Shown one piece after another: positions 61,932 through 64,000 of a DNA stretch of 64,000 nucleotides. Source of the DNA: Flavobacteriales bacterium (GTDB lineage Bacteria; Bacteroidota; Bacteroidia; Flavobacteriales_F; PHOS-HE28); NCBI GenBank assembly GCA_016788635.1, contig JAEUSU010000011.1, positions 1 through 64,000 of the forward strand. Direction: 5' to 3'. The notes under the pieces are model-generated. The model saw nothing but the letters and a program-made list of their open reading frames with translations. It was not told where the DNA came from and ran no database searches. Both the position numbers and the translations under genes were made by a program. Every line of letters starts with the position of its first letter. The stretch's first letter is position 1.

Positions 61932-63068
61932 ATGATGGAGCGGACCGAACTCCTGGCCGAACTCTCCCGGAAGCTGCGCAGTAACCCTGTCGTGATGCTC
62001 CTCGGCCCGCGCCAGTGCGGCAAGACGACCCTTGCCCGTCAGCTCGCGGCCGATCGCAAGGCGCACTACTTCGACCTCGAATCGCCCAGCGCGGCAGGCG
62101 CGTTGCGCGACCCGCATACGGCGCTCTCCTCATTGCGCGGCCTGGTGATCATCGACGAGGCACAGCGCCAACCAGAGCTGTTCCCGGTACTGCGCGTGCT
62201 GGCGGACCGGCCCCGGAAACCCGCACGTTTCCTTTTGCTCGGAAGCGCATCACCCGAACTCTCGCGGCAAGGGGCCGAATCGCTCGCGGGCCGCGTGGCG
62301 TTCATGGAGATGCGCGGCTTCACCACGGCCGAAGTGGACCTGAAGCTCGCGAACAAGCTGTGGCTGCGCGGTGGCTTCCCGCGCGCCTTCCTCGCCCGCT
62401 CGGACAGGGAGAGCATGGAGCGGCGGCTCGACTTCATCCAGTCCTTCCTGGAGCGCGACCTCTCTCAACTCGGATTCGGCTTCTCCCCGAAGGTGATGGG
62501 GCGCTTCTGGACCATGCTCGCCCACTACCACGGCCAGATCTGGAATGCCTCTGAGATCGCCGCTTCCATGGGCGTGAGCTACCACACCGCCAATGGCTAC
62601 CTCGATGCGCTGGAGCAGACCTTCATGATCAGGCGTGTGCTCCCTTGGTACGAGAACGTGGGCAAACGGCTGGTGAAGAGCCCCAAGATCTACTTCCGTG
62701 ACAGCGGCCTGCTCCATGCGCTCCAGCGGAACGGCACCATGCACGAGCTTTTGCACCATCCGAAGCTGGGCGCTTCGTGGGAGGGCTTCGTCCTGGAAGA
62801 GATCGTGAGCCGATACGATCTCAGGGACGTGTACTATTACAATGTCCACGCCGGCTCCGAGCTCGACCTCTTCTTCCTGCACAAGGGCAAGCGGATCGGC
62901 GTGGAGATCAAGCGTGAGGATGCACCCGGCATGACCAAGAGCATGCATGTGGCCCTGGCCGATCTCAAACTGGATGCGCTTTGCGTGGTTTACCCGGGCG
63001 ACCGGCGCTATAAGCTCGCCCCCAAAGTGCAGTGCGTACCCTTCATGCAGCTCGGCCAACTTCTTTGA
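61932..63068 (+). CDS. AAA+ ATPase with DUF4143 domain
   Basis: 378 residues from 61932 (MMERTELLAEL). Walker A GPRQCGKTT (about 25-33), Walker B LVIIDEAQ, an arginine-type sensor GSASPELSRQGAESLAGR, then DUF4143 C-terminal half with a winged-helix-like part (SEIAASMGVSYHTANGYLDALEQTFMI) and a nuclease-like end (ELDLFFLHKGKRIGVEIKRED), the PD-(D/E)XK-like core seen in this family. Function of these ATPases is poorly known. The gene is preceded by the perfect palindrome, suggesting self-regulation. Confidence 0.88.
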   Translation: MMERTELLAELSRKLRSNPVVMLLGPRQCGKTTLARQLAADRKAHYFDLESPSAAGALRDPHTALSSLRGLVIIDEAQRQPELFPVLRVLADRPRKPARFLLLGSASPELSRQGAESLAGRVAFMEMRGFTTAEVDLKLANKLWLRGGFPRAFLARSDRESMERRLDFIQSFLERDLSQLGFGFSPKVMGRFWTMLAHYHGQIWNASEIAASMGVSYHTANGYLDALEQTFMIRRVLPWYENVGKRLVKSPKIYFRDSGLLHALQRNGTMHELLHHPKLGASWEGFVLEEIVSRYDLRDVYYYNVHAGSELDLFFLHKGKRIGVEIKREDAPGMTKSMHVALADLKLDALCVVYPGDRRYKLAPKVQCVPFMQLGQLL

Positions 63069-63120
63069 TCCGACACCACGCTCACCGCAGCATCTAAACC
63101 CAACCAAGCACCCAACTCCC

Positions 63121-63510
63121 ATGCAATACCTCGGCTACCTCCTCGTCCTCATCCACGCCGCATTGCTCCTCTGGGCCAGCGGTGGCGCACTTGAGTTGCT
63201 CCTGCCGAACGTGCCCTGGAAACGCTTCTCCAATCCCGACTTCCCCACCTACATCCTGATCCCGCACTGGTCAGTGGTGCTGTACGCCTCGGCCGGCTTC
63301 CTCTACGGCTACTTCACGCACTGGAGCAAGACGCCGCAGTTCATGCTGATCGGTTACAGCTTCATGATGCTGCTGTGCGTGATCGAGACCTTCGGCTACA
63401 TGACGAGCAAGACGAAGTACACGGCCATGGGGACCGAGTTCGTGACCTATGTGGTGATCCTCTTGCTGCTGTTCAAGAGCAGGTACTTCATCGAGTACTT
63501 CAACCGGTAA
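63121..63510 (+). CDS. Small four-helix membrane protein
   Basis: 129 residues from 63121 (MQYLGYLLVL). Four hydrophobic segments: YLLVLIHAALLLWASGG, HWSVVLYASAGFLYGYF, MLIGYSFMMLLCVIETFGY and FVTYVVILLLLFKSRYF. No family recognised. Follows the DUF4143 ATPase by 52 bases on the same strand. Confidence 0.7.
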   Translation: MQYLGYLLVLIHAALLLWASGGALELLLPNVPWKRFSNPDFPTYILIPHWSVVLYASAGFLYGYFTHWSKTPQFMLIGYSFMMLLCVIETFGYMTSKTKYTAMGTEFVTYVVILLLLFKSRYFIEYFNR

Positions 63511-63525
63511 GGCGGAAAGCCGAAA

Positions 63526-63547
63526 AGCGCGGCATCTCTGCCGCGCT
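63526..63547 (-). terminator. Rho-independent terminator
   Basis: Perfect 9-bp stem (63526-63534 with 63539-63547), four-base loop, with TTTTCGGC following on the minus strand. It ends the T9SS gene at the right edge and may also serve the plus-strand membrane protein gene. Confidence 0.75.
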
Positions 63548-63579
63548 CTTCGCTATAGTACTCCTGGTATCTCCGGTGC

Positions 63580-64000
63580 CTACTGAATGAAGAACCGCTC
63601 AGTCCTTGTCATACCGGCATCCGTGTACCGAAGCAGGTAGGCGCCCGGCCGCAGCGATGAAGCATCCACCTGCATAAGGCCATTCGCCGCTTCCTGCGCC
63701 GTCATCCACACCGCGCGCCCAGCGGCATCCAGCACGCTGATGTCCACTGCTGGCGCAGCGCTCTTGAGCCGAAGGGTGAAGATCCCATTGCTCGGATTCG
63801 GGAAGATCCCGCTCATGGGCTGTGCGCTTTCCTCCACCCCCACCCCGCTGCCCAAGCCTTCCACCACGCACAAGTCGTAGCTGGGATCTTGCCATGCGTA
63901 TTGGCTGCGGTAGTCATATACGCGCATGTAGTAGGTGTTGCCCACCGTGAGGCCCGTGGCCACCATGTCATCCGGTGCGCCTTGCCCGCCCACATCACCA
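63580..64000 (-). CDS. T9SS-secreted protein, C-terminal part (runs off the window)
   Basis: Only the last 140 residues are seen; the frame is open to the window edge. They show the end of a PPC-like module (TVGNTYYMRVYDYRSQYAWQDPSYDLCV) and a full type A sorting domain (FPNPSNGIFTLRL ... DAAGRAVW ... GAYLLRYTD). Very similar in layout to the cargo proteins near the left edge. Confidence 0.85.
   Translation of the reverse strand, partial: GDVGGQGAPDDMVATGLTVGNTYYMRVYDYRSQYAWQDPSYDLCVVEGLGSGVGVEESAQPMSGIFPNPSNGIFTLRLKSAAPAVDISVLDAAGRAVWMTAQEAANGLMQVDASSLRPGAYLLRYTDAGMTRTERFFIQ

Overview
The window is high-GC bacterial DNA from a member of the Bacteroidota, most likely a high-GC Flavobacteriales-type lineage (an inference, not a species call). 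The evidence is several secreted proteins with C-terminal type IX secretion (T9SS) sorting domains, a SusC-like TonB-dependent receptor with an N-terminal carboxypeptidase-regulatory domain, LytTR response regulators, TMEM220 and DUF4143 families, few Shine-Dalgarno sites, and promoters resembling the Bacteroidota consensus TAnnTTTG. No phage, integrase, transposase or CRISPR array was seen. About 45 protein genes, one good tRNA and one decayed tRNA copy are present.

Layout. 0-10 kb: short repeats, a GT-C glycosyltransferase flanked by a broken copy of a neighbouring gene end, then 3-hydroxyanthranilate dioxygenase and ACMS decarboxylase (kynurenine catabolism), a small secreted protein and three T9SS cargo proteins. 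10-19 kb: an atypical SDR, a histidine kinase / OmpR regulator / TonB-like operon, TMEM220, a TonB-dependent receptor, an aldehyde dehydrogenase fitting the next kynurenine step, and a SiaB-like kinase. 19.5-24 kb: an HD-domain/polyphosphate kinase 1 fusion, tRNA-Ala(GGC) with a decayed tandem copy, and a fructosamine-kinase-family gene. 23.7-35.3 kb: six minus-strand genes, each overlapping the next by ATGA. Four are paralogous secreted proteins with exactly seven D-x-D-P-G-P-G repeats and a dockerin-like C-terminal module; the last two are a histidine kinase and a LytTR regulator. This is the most unusual locus. 35-43 kb: CPBP protease, aldo/keto reductase, CotH T9SS protein, a RidA-family 2-aminomuconate deaminase candidate, DinB, lipoproteins and a DUF418 protein. 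43-60 kb: a 1244-residue T9SS protein, NTF2-like genes (one frameshifted), a LytS/LytR pair, SLC13 permease, bestrophin, DUF6653, and a TetR-TolC-adaptor-RND efflux operon. 60-64 kb: asnS, a DUF4143 ATPase behind a perfect AT-rich palindrome, a small membrane protein, and the end of another T9SS protein.

How the genes work together. Four genes spread over 38 kb can be placed on consecutive steps of 3-hydroxyanthranilate degradation (dioxygenase, decarboxylase, semialdehyde dehydrogenase, deaminase). The efflux genes form a self-regulated operon. The seven-repeat proteins are coupled translationally to their own two-component pair, suggesting a cell-surface system whose dosage is tied to a dedicated regulator. 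Its function is unknown.
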